In this document: piece after piece, positions 55,359 through 64,000 of the stretch
Position numbering within the stretch: the stretch's first letter is position 1
Layout: every line of letters starts with the position of its first letter
Assembly: GCA_963989385.1 (NCBI GenBank)
Contig: OZ022499.1
Span: forward strand, 75,268,203 to 75,332,202
Length of the DNA: 64,000 nucleotides
From: Ctena decussata
Taxonomy: Eukaryota > Mollusca > Bivalvia > Lucinida > Lucinidae
Direction: 5' to 3'
Translations under genes and position numbers: made by a program
Notes under the pieces: generated by a model
The model's input: only the letters and a program-made list of their open reading frames with translations
Databases searched by the model: none
What the model was told of the DNA's origin: nothing

Positions 55359-57995
55359 AGGGGCGTAGCTAGGGGCAATTACACAGTACGCAAAATCATG
55401 TTTTATACTCATTTAGGGCAATAACAGAGGGTCAAGTCGCTAAGCACTGATTCTCAAGAAAGTGTAACGAATGGTGTCATGGCTTTATACGCATGTATAA
55501 TTTTGTTTTGAGTTTTCTCTTAAATCAAATAAGTGCATGCTCTGAAGTTTCAACCACTACCTTAAACATTTAAGTTATGATATTGATTCAAATACACGTA
55601 CATACTCACATGGTCATACCTAATACTGAAGGACCCCCCTATTTTTTGCATGTCATAATTAAAGATGTCAATATTTGACTTCAATTCTTTTGAAGACTTT
55701 CGGCGTGAAGAAAATAGTCTTGACTTGGAAAGGTTGCTTTTATCGAGTTCTTTCGACTAGTGATTAATGCGTATACTTTGGAACACAATGCTTTGTTTAA
55801 CTCATGACCGTTTCTTGTCACTGAGTTCTGTGTATTCTACGAGTCCGAGCCTTAACAAAGCATTCATCAGTTTCGGATGAGGCTAACAAGGTTTGTTTTT
55901 TCACCAAGGAGGTCATAATCCGTCATCCTGACAGGCCATAAATATTAATTTTACTATCTATTAAATTTAAATTTTGTTTTGACGCGTCCTTAGTGTTCTG
56001 AAAAAACGTAATTTTTCAAGTGTATTTTACGAGTCAAGCCATAGTCGCCCAGTTTATAAACAAGAAAGAAACCTATTGCCTGCCGTGGAAGGGAGACAAT
56101 CCCTACTGGTCATTGGACAACTATAATAACCCTTAACGAATATGCTTCGTAGAAAATAAGTTTCACGTTTCATAAATTTATTTTACGGGACGTATTATAC
56201 GGGACAGTAATTCTGGGTAGTACAGGAATGGACCCAGCAAGAAGCTGATACACTCTTAAAAAGGGCACATTGTCCTATTCATTTAAAATGTACACATGAT
56301 CTGCCAATCAGACGCTGCAGAAGATTGACAACATGGGAGAAATTTTCAGTTTTTGAATTTTTCATATTATGAGTTCATGATTCAACAAAATATTGGTTTA
56401 GTATTTACCTACTTCTTAAACTGAATTTGATATGTCCATATGTGCGCTAAATATTTTCCACTGATTGTAATGGGCAATTTAAATGAAACACTGATGCACT
56501 GTGGTCTATTTTAGGCAATAAATCTACTTTCGAGCAGTCCCGTATAATACAGAAATGTGTCCCGTAAAATACAGTTACATTTAATAGCAGTTCCTCCAAG
56601 AAAAAATCGGTCCGACAAACCTTAGGATTAGAAATTATGTTTTGAATTAATTATAATATATGTGTCTTTATTCTCTTCCTTAGACTGAGTAATCTGCTCT
56701 CTTTAACTGAAATTTTAATTTGTTTTCTTGGAAAATTTGGTCAAATTTTAAGTCTGCAAAAATAAATTGCCTAATTCGCAATTTATATGGCGCTAGAAAT
56801 GATGTTCTTCTGCAGTTTAGTTATCTATAAGTGTTATATAAGTGTTATTGTCATCACAAATTGGATATTTTCTTAGTGGGAAGACTGGAGAAATCGTGCG
56901 ATCAAATACAATATTAATGTCCCGTAAAATACAAATTGAAAAACAAGTTTCACTGCTTTAATAAGATGATTTTATGGTAATATCTTGTCATATAACAACA
57001 TAGTATACACAATTCAAAGGTACTTGACTTTTAGATGCACGTGTCTTGAAATATTCTTGCTGGAAAGTCTCATATTACAGCTATTGAGATTTCAAGTTTT
57101 TTCTGAGAAAAAGAACTTGAAATGCAAAGCAGTACTGATGATATAACTGGCAAATTGTAACGCAAACACTTCTCTGTGGTTAAATACAGAACTTGTTGAT
57201 GCAACAAAACCGCATTTAGCCATTTATGTTAATATTTGTATCTAAACACTAACAATTCACTGTCACATTTTAAGATCGTGTATTTTACGGGACAGTACAG
57301 AAGACATGAATAGCAGCGTAACCATTCTAGATGCTCTATAAAGCATATGCGTTTTATACAGACAAGTTTTAAAGTTTAAAATAGGAGTTTTCTTTGAGGA
57401 TTTCAAATCTTTAACTTTGTGTGTTTTGCAGGAATGGTTTTCTTTCATGTTAGTTAAGTACAATGAGACGTATTGCTTCGTTTTGGTAGAAGAAGGGCAT
57501 TTTACTTTTTCAGAAATAACAGAGTGAAGATTTCTAAAGCCCCACCTCGTCCTAAACAAAATCACTTGCCTCTACGGTGTTTTATACACTTATACTTCTG
57601 GCAATTGCTTCAAGTCTATTGGTATATACGACTCGTAGAATACTCAAGAGAAATTGAGGTGCCTTCGCGTTGTCTCTCGTTACCTGAATTCACCTGATAT
57701 TTGCTGTGCAATACTTTAGATTTAGCTTCGTGAGATACCAAAGTTGTGAAATGACTGTGAGTGTTCACTATATGACTTGTTTACTTTTTCGATTTTTTAA
57801 CCACCCAAAAGTTACACTTTCTTGAGAATCAGTGTAAGATGTTTCAAATTTTCATGTCTGGTGGCAGTTAGTATTAAAATTATGCCCAGTAAACAACATT
57901 TCAGCATGAAAATACGCAGGTGTGTGTTGAAATTTTGTCAGTTTGACAAAATTTCAATACGCACCTGCGTATTTGAGTATAGGTAGCTACGCCCT
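55359..57995. mobile_element. hAT-like MITE split by a larger element
   Basis: The left part (55359-55444, AGGGGCGTAGCTAGGGGCAA) and right part (57835-57995, to GGTAGCTACGCCCT) together match the 242-bp MITE at 53529-53770. They are separated by the CACTG-ended element at 55445-57834. The right end lies 8 bp from the Stum exon, so its target duplication would coincide with the splice donor. Confidence 0.85.
55445..57834. mobile_element. 2.39-kb CACTG-ended TIR element, TAAG target duplication
   Basis: The ends are perfect 24-bp inverted repeats starting CACTGATTCTCAAGAAAGTG. They are flanked by TAAG on both sides, and the intact MITE at 53529 shows a single TAAG at the same place (CGCTAAGATAT). 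A 4-bp duplication with CACTG ends recalls the Chapaev branch of CMC elements; this is inference. The interior repeats TATTTTACGGGACA and variants about eight times (55829-57295), in both orientations. No transposase frame longer than 100 codons is present, and the minus-strand frame at 57263 lacks domain features. Confidence 0.8.
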
Positions 57996-58003
57996 TGACC
58001 TAC

Positions 58004-58186
58004 TTGATATGGTAATGAATGCCACTCCCCACACTATACTCCAGATCCAGCCAAGGAGAAATAGAAATGCTGTGACGAGTTGAAGGAATGCTACTGAAGT
58101 GTTGGTCAATATGAGCTTCTGTTTTGTTGAGTCCTTAAACCGAATCCTAGCACCACATAGTACCGTTAATCCGCACACAAATGTAC
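58004..58186 (-). CDS. stum: Stum/SPEC3-family protein, SPEC3-domain exon
   Basis: Internal exon of 183 bp: two bases of a split Gly codon, 60 full codons and one base. The acceptor is TATATTTTTCAG above 58186 and the donor CAA|GTAGGT below 58004. It encodes (G)TFVCGLTVLCGARIRF, a polar link, then FLQLVTAFLFLLGWIWSIVW followed by GVAFITIS. This matches the second half of the SPEC3/Stum domain: a GTF-start after the first hydrophobic segment, a cysteine-containing turn, and a membrane helix ending in the hallmark GWIWSIxWG. Family members are small membrane proteins; Drosophila Stum is needed for mechanical transduction in proprioceptive neurons and sea-urchin SPEC3 is associated with cilia. 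The preceding exon(s), with the N-terminus and first helix, were not found up to 64000. Function in this organism is inferred. Confidence 0.75.
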
Positions 58187-58285
58187 CTGAAAAATATAAC
58201 AGTGGATACTTTTATACTATTAAGTATCAAATAAAATACATTATTACATAGACTGCTGCTTCAGTATGCATCATTCCCCTTCCAG

Positions 58286-58546
58286 AGCCGGGCTGCGTAG
58301 CGCAGTCGGTAGGGCGCATGACTCATAAGTCAAAGGTCCTGGGTTCGATACCCGGTCTGGTCACATACTTTCGCTTCTCCTTCCGCTGATTAAAGAAAGG
58401 CAGTTGTCAGTTACTGGCAAAAATATGTACTTAGTACTGGTTAACCGCTTGGGAGGTCTAAGACTGCCCAGGAATAGTGTGGTTAGGTTAACTGACCGTG
58501 CCGACATGACCATAGCTGTTTAGCAACAAATCAATCAATAAAAAAA
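58286..58546 (+). repeat. tRNA-derived SINE, family 2 (Met-like head)
   Basis: TAGCGCAGTCGGTAGGGCGC (D-arm and A-box), CATGACTCATAAGTCAAAGG (CAT anticodon region) and CTGGGTTCGATACCCGG (perfect T-arm) are followed by about 170 bp of unrelated body and a tail AATCAATCAATAAAAAA. The anticodon stem cannot form with a normal 7-base loop and the acceptor stem pairs poorly, so it is a SINE head and not a working tRNA. Confidence 0.75.
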
Positions 58547-58678
58547 CAGACATTAACCACGCCCACTCAGAAAGTGAGAATACTGATAAGAATAGATAAA
58601 TAATCTTGCTAGTTTTACACTAATTTCAGTACTGTGTTTGGGAGAGTAGTTGATTTAATAGGTACTTGAGCATACCCG

Positions 58679-58912
58679 CCATGTTTTACCACCATATTTT
58701 CCAGAGGGAGACAATTTTTTAAACTTCCTGTTCGCTTCCCTGGACCTACGAGTTCATTCAAAAAAGGGTAATCTCTTAAAGAAAAGAATTTGCTCCTATA
58801 GGAGCAAATTCTTTTCTTTATGAGTTGACCCCTAATGAGGAAACAGGGAAGAATAAAAATGGAAGTGCTGCTTCTCTTGATAGCGTACCCATTCAATTTT
58901 ATTCCTGACACT
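58679..58912. repeat. FB-R dispersed repeat with central hairpin
   Basis: The centre AAGAATTTGCTCCTATAGGA pairs with the following GCAAATTCTTTTCTTTATGA, flanked by GGGTAATCTCTTAAAG and GAGTTGACCCC. Fragments of the family are at 11440, 40240, 44420, 46058, 47540, 51420, 52845, 62965 and 63650. Confidence 0.7.
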
Positions 58913-59250
58913 GTCTGTCGTCACTGCTAGCAATGAGCAGTGACTTTTAGCAGTGATTTACTGACTGACGTTCATGAGAGAGAGATGCATAAGACTTCTC
59001 CAGTTTCATCGAGATAATGATAAATTAGTCTAGCGTAAGCTCTTCTAATCATAGCTTCGATATAATCATTGTCGCAACAAATTACTTTTGCATTATTTGA
59101 TTATTTTCCTTAATATTGGTGGATTTTGCAAATCCTTTATACATTCTGGCGCCCCAATTCAATTATCTTGGAGATCAGTTTTGTCCTACAAAGGTAATCT
59201 GTTGAGGCATGTGAAAAGCGGCCTTAAAATGTAGGACAACAAATGATGAC

Positions 59251-59450
59251 TGGATGGATGACTTGTAATTGTACGTCCCTTTTAACAGTATTTCAGTCAT
59301 ATCAGGACGATGGTTTAGCGATATTGATAGGTTTATGCAATGTAGCCCCGTTTACGATTGAAAAGATTCTTGCCTACAGCGGGGCTTGAACTGGCTCGGG
59401 ACCGCTAAATCAGCAGGCCAGAGCTTAACCTACTAGGCTACCGGGGCTCC
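59251..59450 (-). repeat. tRNA-derived SINE, family 1 copy 3
   Basis: Minus strand: GGAGCCCCGGTAGCCTAGTA head, CAAGCCCCGCTGTAGGC region, body with AGTCATATCAGGACGATGG (plus strand), and a (ATCC)n tail. Same family as 29507 and 48608. Confidence 0.85.
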
Positions 59451-59522
59451 TACGACGACAATTTAATTGTATGGTTTTCGTTGTATTGATTCGGTTGCAA
59501 ATGGGGAAGAATCTAATCAGGG

Positions 59523-59686
59523 CAGGGGCGGATTCAGGAAATTTGGAAACGGGGTTCAAATTAGCTGAGGGGGTTCCATTTGTGCAGTTCGACCAATTTT
59601 TGCTGAAATTCTCCATGAAAATGAAATAATTTAGGCTGTAGAGGGGGTTCGTTTGAACCCCCGAATCCCCTCTGAATCCGCCACTG
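59523..59686. mobile_element. GGCGGATTCAG MITE (hAT-like), copy 2
   Basis: GGGGCGGATTCAGGAAATTT to CTGAATCCGCCACTG, flanked by CAGGGCA on both sides (candidate 7-8-bp duplication). Interior matches 25517-25684. Confidence 0.75.
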
Positions 59687-59752
59687 CAGGGCATGCAGAC
59701 TGAAATGACTCCACTAACACTTAAAGCGCCAGTGATGAAAATAGCAGAATTT

Positions 59753-59822
59753 GCAAACAGTGCAGATCCTGATGAGGTGGCCCATAATGAGCCATCCCAT
59801 CCAGATCTACACTATCTGCCCT
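59753..59822. repeat. stand-alone hairpin core
   Basis: GCAAACAGTGCAGATCCTGA, arms GATGAGGTGGCCCATAATGA and GCCATCCCATC, then CAGATCTACACTATCTGCCC. No outer termini of the TTAACCC families were seen, although GAAGGGTTAA lies at 59922-59931. Confidence 0.65.
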
Positions 59823-59979
59823 CTAGTTTTTGAATTATCAATATGATATAGGGCCTAGCTTGGATGAAACATATTTTGAAATTTTTGCAGACGTAAATTT
59901 TGTCGTCTGCGTTTTGGCATTTGAAGGGTTAAGTTCCTTTCTCTCGTGGCACAGCTCACAGAGTCAAGCATGCGCACAA

Positions 59980-60066
59980 CGCTGAATCAACATTGAACCA
60001 ACGTTGATCCAACGTTATGGCGTTGAAAACATTGATTCAATGTTCAATATTGGTTTAACATTGTCC
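59980..60066. repeat. CAACGTTGATCCAACGTT repeat block
   Basis: Several partly overlapping copies of (T)CAACRTTG(A)(A/T)CCAACGTT in alternating orientation, a self-complementary motif cluster resembling MITE ends. Confidence 0.5.
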
Positions 60067-60655
60067 GGGAGCGCTCTCAGATTCTGACTGGCTGATGTTA
60101 ATTCTTTCTTCGCTAAGTTCGAATATAACAGAGCTGTAACACGATGCCTTGTCTAAAAAAGGAAATGAAACAGCATCATTCTGACAGAAGATTGAAAACC
60201 GAATATATAGAATAAACTGGCAGTGTAAGGAATTAGCATACATAACCTTATAATACTCTTCACTAGAACTCTAGATAAGGAAGCATTTTGAATTAAGTTG
60301 CACTTTTGCACTAATAAACTGCACTTTCTTTTGAGAAAATATCAGCTTTCGTCAAGTGGGATTTGTTTCACCTGGTTAGTGTCGCCAGTGAGGCGGTGAG
60401 GCGATTTTCCATCACCATTCCTCAGTTTATACTAGGTCAAAGCAAAAATATTCTGTAGTTGAACTTATCAAGTAATTTTTGTTAGATTTTTCTCATTAAC
60501 TGTTTTTGATACTTTTACTTGCCATTGCACCTTGCAAAAGTATGCCATGTACGTTTGTGTGATAGCGCGTTTTACAGGGGAGAATAGTATGACAAAATGA
60601 TATGCGCTATCCTGGTATAGGTGAATCTTTCTTCAGTGGTGATGGAGTACTCTTG

Positions 60656-60661
<6 letters not shown>
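60067..60661. other. unassigned non-coding DNA
   Basis: CTAGAACTCTAGATAAGGAA at 60265 recalls the AGAGCTCTAGATAAGAGG terminus. No gene. Confidence 0.45.

Positions 60662-60706
<45 letters not shown>
60661..60706. repeat. (GA)n microsatellite
   Basis: About 45 bp of GA dinucleotides, with interrupted GA repeats continuing to about 60748. Confidence 0.95.
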
Positions 60707-60707
<1 letters not shown>

Positions 60708-60807
60708 AGGAGCGAGAGAGATCAAACCTTAAGTGGAGAGAGAGAGGTCAATTTCTTTCCTGCTTCCCTTAGAGGGGTGTCCAATTGTCCATACAGCTAA
60801 ACAATCA

Positions 60808-61033
60808 TTAACCCATTCCATTCGGGATACCCCTTTAGGGGTATCTGGGTAAACAGTTTGGATCCAGATCAGGCCCCCCAAACGTGGGGCCTGATCTGAG
60901 ATCCAAATTGTTTGCTGCCTAGACATCATTTCTACAAGAGTTAGTTAGGCCAATATTGCCAAAGTATTCCTGATTTTTGATGCAGACGACAATTTCAGCA
61001 GACGACAAAAATACCCAGAATGCAGTGGGTTAG
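60808..61033. mobile_element. TTAACCCATTCCATTC MITE, copy 2 (inverted)
   Basis: Reverse orientation of 44598-44824. TTAACCCATTCCATTCGGGA, ATACCCCTTTAGGGGTATC, the core CCAGATCAGGCCCCCCAAAC/GTGGGGCCTGATCTG, and CAATTTCAGCAGACGACAAA. Confidence 0.85.
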
Positions 61034-62640
61034 AGAAGGAGAGCAGACAATTTATGGCAACTTGAGACCTTATTGTAAGACGTATTAGAGATGATGATGA
61101 GAAATATGATTTAAAGTTTAGTTAAAAGATGTAAACAAATTTATAGCTCCCTCGGGTGCAGTAAATAGTCTCATGCAATAAATTGTATTCGACTTTTCTG
61201 TGTCAGTCGGATGCAACCACATGTGTAGAGGGTGAGGTCCGTTTCGCCCGAAAGACCTGTTAAAACTTCATTTTACCAAGGCCGTGTTTGTAAAATAACA
61301 TTAAAATTTCAAAGTGTGATCGTATAGCTTTTTTTACACAGGTCAGACGGACAGACATATATATATATATATATAAGTCCACCAAGGGTCCGTCAGTCTT
61401 TACTGAGGGCACCCTCGAGACCGTATAGTGGGATTCGTATGCTGATACATGCCAGATCCGGACTGAGATCAAGACAAAATAAGGTTTCAAATGTTTATTA
61501 TTTACAAGTAATTTCAGATGTGATGAGCTTAATATGCAGAGAAATTTCAGTTACAAAGTTTTCCTAAGTGTTGAGAGAAGTTTCCTAATTTTACCAGCTG
61601 AAGAAAAAGTAATAAAAATTCCTAAATGGCCTAAATTTTAGAAGCATATAAAATTATAATTTAGAAAAAGAAGAGAGTTTGAAAACTCTACTTAAAAGAA
61701 GGAGCCAAATTGCTCACTGAGAAAAGAGGAGCATATTAAATGCTCACTGACAAAATAGAAATAAGGAACGTAATTTTAACGTTCACTAAGAAAGGCAGGC
61801 TTACCTACTCTTGAAGTTGAAGGAATGGAGAGCAGTTCAAAAGCTGCTACTAACAACTGGTCAAAGGCATTAAGTCCATAGAAAAGGTCAGTATTTCTAT
61901 GGGTAAAATTATTAGAATTTCAAAGTGTAGGAATAATTAAGGCTAGGATTACTAAAAATGATTCCCCAAGAAAATACCCAAGTCAGTATGAAAGGACTGG
62001 GGTCTAAAGAGTTTCAACTTTAAACAAAAACAATTATAAAATACAAAGCCTAAGTTTCAGACTTCCGATTACTCCATAAAAAGCCTAAATTCAAGTTCTG
62101 TAAATTAAGTACAAGAACGTAATGCAAATTTATTAATCAGGGGAAGAAACAATACAGGCGTATGGATAAGGGTATGTAATCCCGGGTATTCAGGTGGAAT
62201 GGAACTCCGGTGTTTCTCGTAAACTCTACGGAAACAACCGGCCAAGTAAAACAGGTTATGGAACGGATGCGCTGATTGGACAAAATATCAATATTAGCCA
62301 ATCAATGAATTTCTAACTAGTTGCAAAAATCAATATGGTCGCCAAAAGGACGCTGACGTTTCCAAGAGAAGAAAATCAGCAAAATAATAACCTTAAATAC
62401 AGGAAGATTACTTAAAATAGCGATAATAATGCAGAACTACTACACATGCGTGGTTGTGCATACTCATGAGGACATTTAAGAGATTGTCATTGCTAATCGG
62501 AGTATTCGCTGTTTGTGGATACCATTAGAAGTAAAAAGAAGGGCAATGATCAGGAATCAATACAATCAAATCCCGCTCTCAAAACCAATAGGGAAAGAAG
62601 CACATACACACAGAAAGTGACACAAGTTTACGAAAGGCAC
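61034..62640. other. unassigned non-coding DNA
   Basis: Contains a short (TA)n at 61356-61374 and purine-rich sequence at 61650-61800 with repeats of the type TTGCTCACTGAGAAAAGAG. No gene. Upstream Stum exons were looked for in 58187-64000 (a PG.G donor-side signature) and not found. Confidence 0.5.
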
Positions 62641-62775
62641 GCACAGTAAACCGAATGAGCAGCTCTTTCCCAAACAGATGGTCATTCAGCTACTCCAATA
62701 ACAGCATCAACATCTTTTTTTACTTATTTTTTATTTTAGTTACAAAACAAAACAAAACAAAACAAAACAGAAGGC
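62641..62775 (+). repeat. dispersed repeat shared with 4225
   Basis: CACAGTAAACCGAATGAGCA, GATGGTCATTCAGCTACTCC, then a (CAAAA)n run at 62745-62769. Confidence 0.5.
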
Positions 62776-63022
62776 AGATTGGGCAGCAATACGGGTGACC
62801 AAACCGCCAGAGACCATAGACAAGCGGACATAGCACAATATTACATCAAGGAACCACAACAGAAATACCGCCTTGGAACGGTCAGCAAAAGATTACTGGG
62901 GGGCTTAAACATGTTTTAGAAACCTTTTGAATGAGTATGGAGCAGCCCGGCCATTTTCAGTTTTGTCGCCATCCCAAATGAGATCAACTCTAAAACAGAA
63001 AAAATGCTCCACCAGGACAAAA

Positions 63023-63260
63023 TGAGCCGCGACACGACAAAACCAACAAAATGACACGTGCGGCCAGCGAAGACTCAGATCAGCCTGGGCATCGGCCCAG
63101 TCTGATCAGAGTTTTCGCTATCCGCATGGAGATAGCTTAGACCCTTAGTTATTCTAAAAACGCACAGCTATGAACTTGATCAGACTGTGGGGATGTTCAG
63201 GCTGATCTGAGTCTGCGCTGGGCGCACAACCACATTGTTGGTTTGGCGTATCGCGACTCA
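63023..63260. mobile_element. FB-A element, full length
   Basis: TGAGCCGCGACACGACAAAA to GTATCGCGACTCA, with intact arms and centre (GGAGATAGCTTAGACCCTTA). The orientation of the centre is opposite to 42425. Confidence 0.9.
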
Positions 63261-63816
63261 AATCTTCTTTTTACTTTGTCATGTTTCCGTTTGTAAAAAT
63301 GACGGAAAAACTCGGAGATATAAACACATATACCTAAATGACGCAAATTTTATACAGACAAGGCAATAGGCGGTTTTAGCAGACTCACGTCAAATGAGCC
63401 ATAAGCAACGTTGCAATGCAAAGTATTGTCTTGAACATAGGCAATTGACAGAGAAGTCATAGCCTTGACATATAAGTGATACATCTATTGCACAGATTCA
63501 GAATTTTTATTAAAGAACTGTAGATTTAGGCCCATATAATGACACTATAAGCGAATCGGTAATTATCGCCAGCCACCGTATTCTTCGTTAAGATCAGTGG
63601 TTGCACTTTCATGGGAAATAAATCAACGTTTGTCATGTTTGCCTCTCTTTGCAAGGGGGTCAACTCTTACAGGAAAAAATCTGTTGCAAAGCGTTTTGTG
63701 AGACTGTCTGTTCTGGCAAATACACCGTTTGTATTTCCCATTTGTTCTTCTTTCTTTGTTTTAGATGGTCTGTGCTTTGTGATTGTTGTCTTTCCCAAGT
63801 TTCTTTTAATCATTTG
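63261..63816. other. non-coding DNA with FB-R fragment
   Basis: 63650-63780 (GGGGGTCAACTCTTACAGGA and following) belongs to the FB-R family. The two overlapping frames here are its translation. Confidence 0.45.
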
Positions 63817-64000
63817 ACGTCGCAATTATTCAGTGGATAACGTCGTGTCATAAAAATTCTATGACTACACGTGTAATAACATTTTTACGCGTACATGTGA
63901 CGTCATTGACAACGACCGTGTCAACAATAAGTTTTCTTATTGAAATGATGTTTATTTTGAAGGCTATAAAATCCCACTTTAACGGGTCATATGATAACAG
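63817..64000. repeat. dispersed repeat shared with 1119 (runs off the window)
   Basis: AACGTCGTGTCATAAAAATT, CATTGACAACGACCGTGTCA, AGTTTTCTTATTGAAATGAT and GGGTCATATGA match 1131-1285 in order and orientation. The downstream hairpin seen at 1290 would lie beyond 64000. Confidence 0.65.

Noticed and set aside
57263..57565. 100-codon minus-strand frame as transposase
   Set aside because: No catalytic acidic triad spacing, zinc finger or other transposase feature; too short, and it contains one of the repeated TTTTACGGGACA boxes.
55359..57995. full-length hAT parent of the 242-bp MITE
   Set aside because: First read this way because the ends match. The inner 24-bp inverted repeats with TAAG borders show instead a MITE interrupted by a different element.
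58286..58360. tRNA-Met gene
   Set aside because: The T-arm and D-arm are good, but the anticodon arm cannot form five pairs with a seven-base loop, the acceptor stem is poor, and a SINE body and AATCAATCAATAAA tail follow.

Overview
This is a gene-poor, repeat-saturated stretch of an animal nuclear genome, most likely from a bivalve mollusc (possibly venerid). The evidence is split genes with GT-AG introns, AT-rich non-coding DNA, tRNA-derived SINEs, Helitron-like elements carrying 140-160 bp tandem cores with GTCCGTCCGTC-type ends, and very many short fold-back (MITE-like) elements. The taxon is inferred from repeat style and was not tested by a search. No prokaryotic operon, phage or CRISPR signal is present.

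Two protein-coding loci are supported, both on the minus strand. The first (25941-27113) is a single coding exon for a 390-residue type II membrane protein that looks like a Golgi glycosyltransferase of GT-A type. A probable spliced 5-prime leader extends to 27364. The second is the 3-prime part of a Stum/SPEC3-family membrane protein. One exon (58004-58186) carries the second half of the SPEC3 domain. After a 7.4-kb intron, the terminal exon (50098-50558) encodes a polar C-terminal tail. The two exons join in matching phase. The 5-prime exons were not found and probably lie beyond position 64000. A candidate first exon on the plus strand (49582-49679) is weak.

Everything else is mobile or tandem DNA. 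Left third (1-21 kb): a fold-back cluster with nested insertions at 2.7-6.7 kb, a 1.19-kb inverted-terminal-repeat element (8.2-9.4 kb), a Helitron-like element with two tandem arrays (11.9-14.3 kb), and a 0.93-kb inverted repeat made of a 14-bp unit (14.5-15.5 kb). Middle (21-37 kb): a long-TIR element with three levels of nesting (22.1-25.0 kb), the glycosyltransferase gene, a 1.37-kb TA-flanked element (30.6-32.0 kb) and a 2.7-kb satellite of about 177-bp units (33.6-36.3 kb). Right part (37-64 kb): many MITEs, further Helitron-like tandem arrays (41-42 and 46.4-47.5 kb) and the Stum gene, whose intron holds a hAT-like MITE split by a 2.39-kb CACTG-ended element.

Two repeat systems tie the window together. 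One is an approximately 240-bp palindromic element ending in TGAGCCGCGACACGAC (11 copies). The other is a set of TTAACCC/TTAACTC-ended elements that share a conserved central hairpin, which also occurs outside them. In that hairpin the loop-proximal stem varies between copies while remaining paired.
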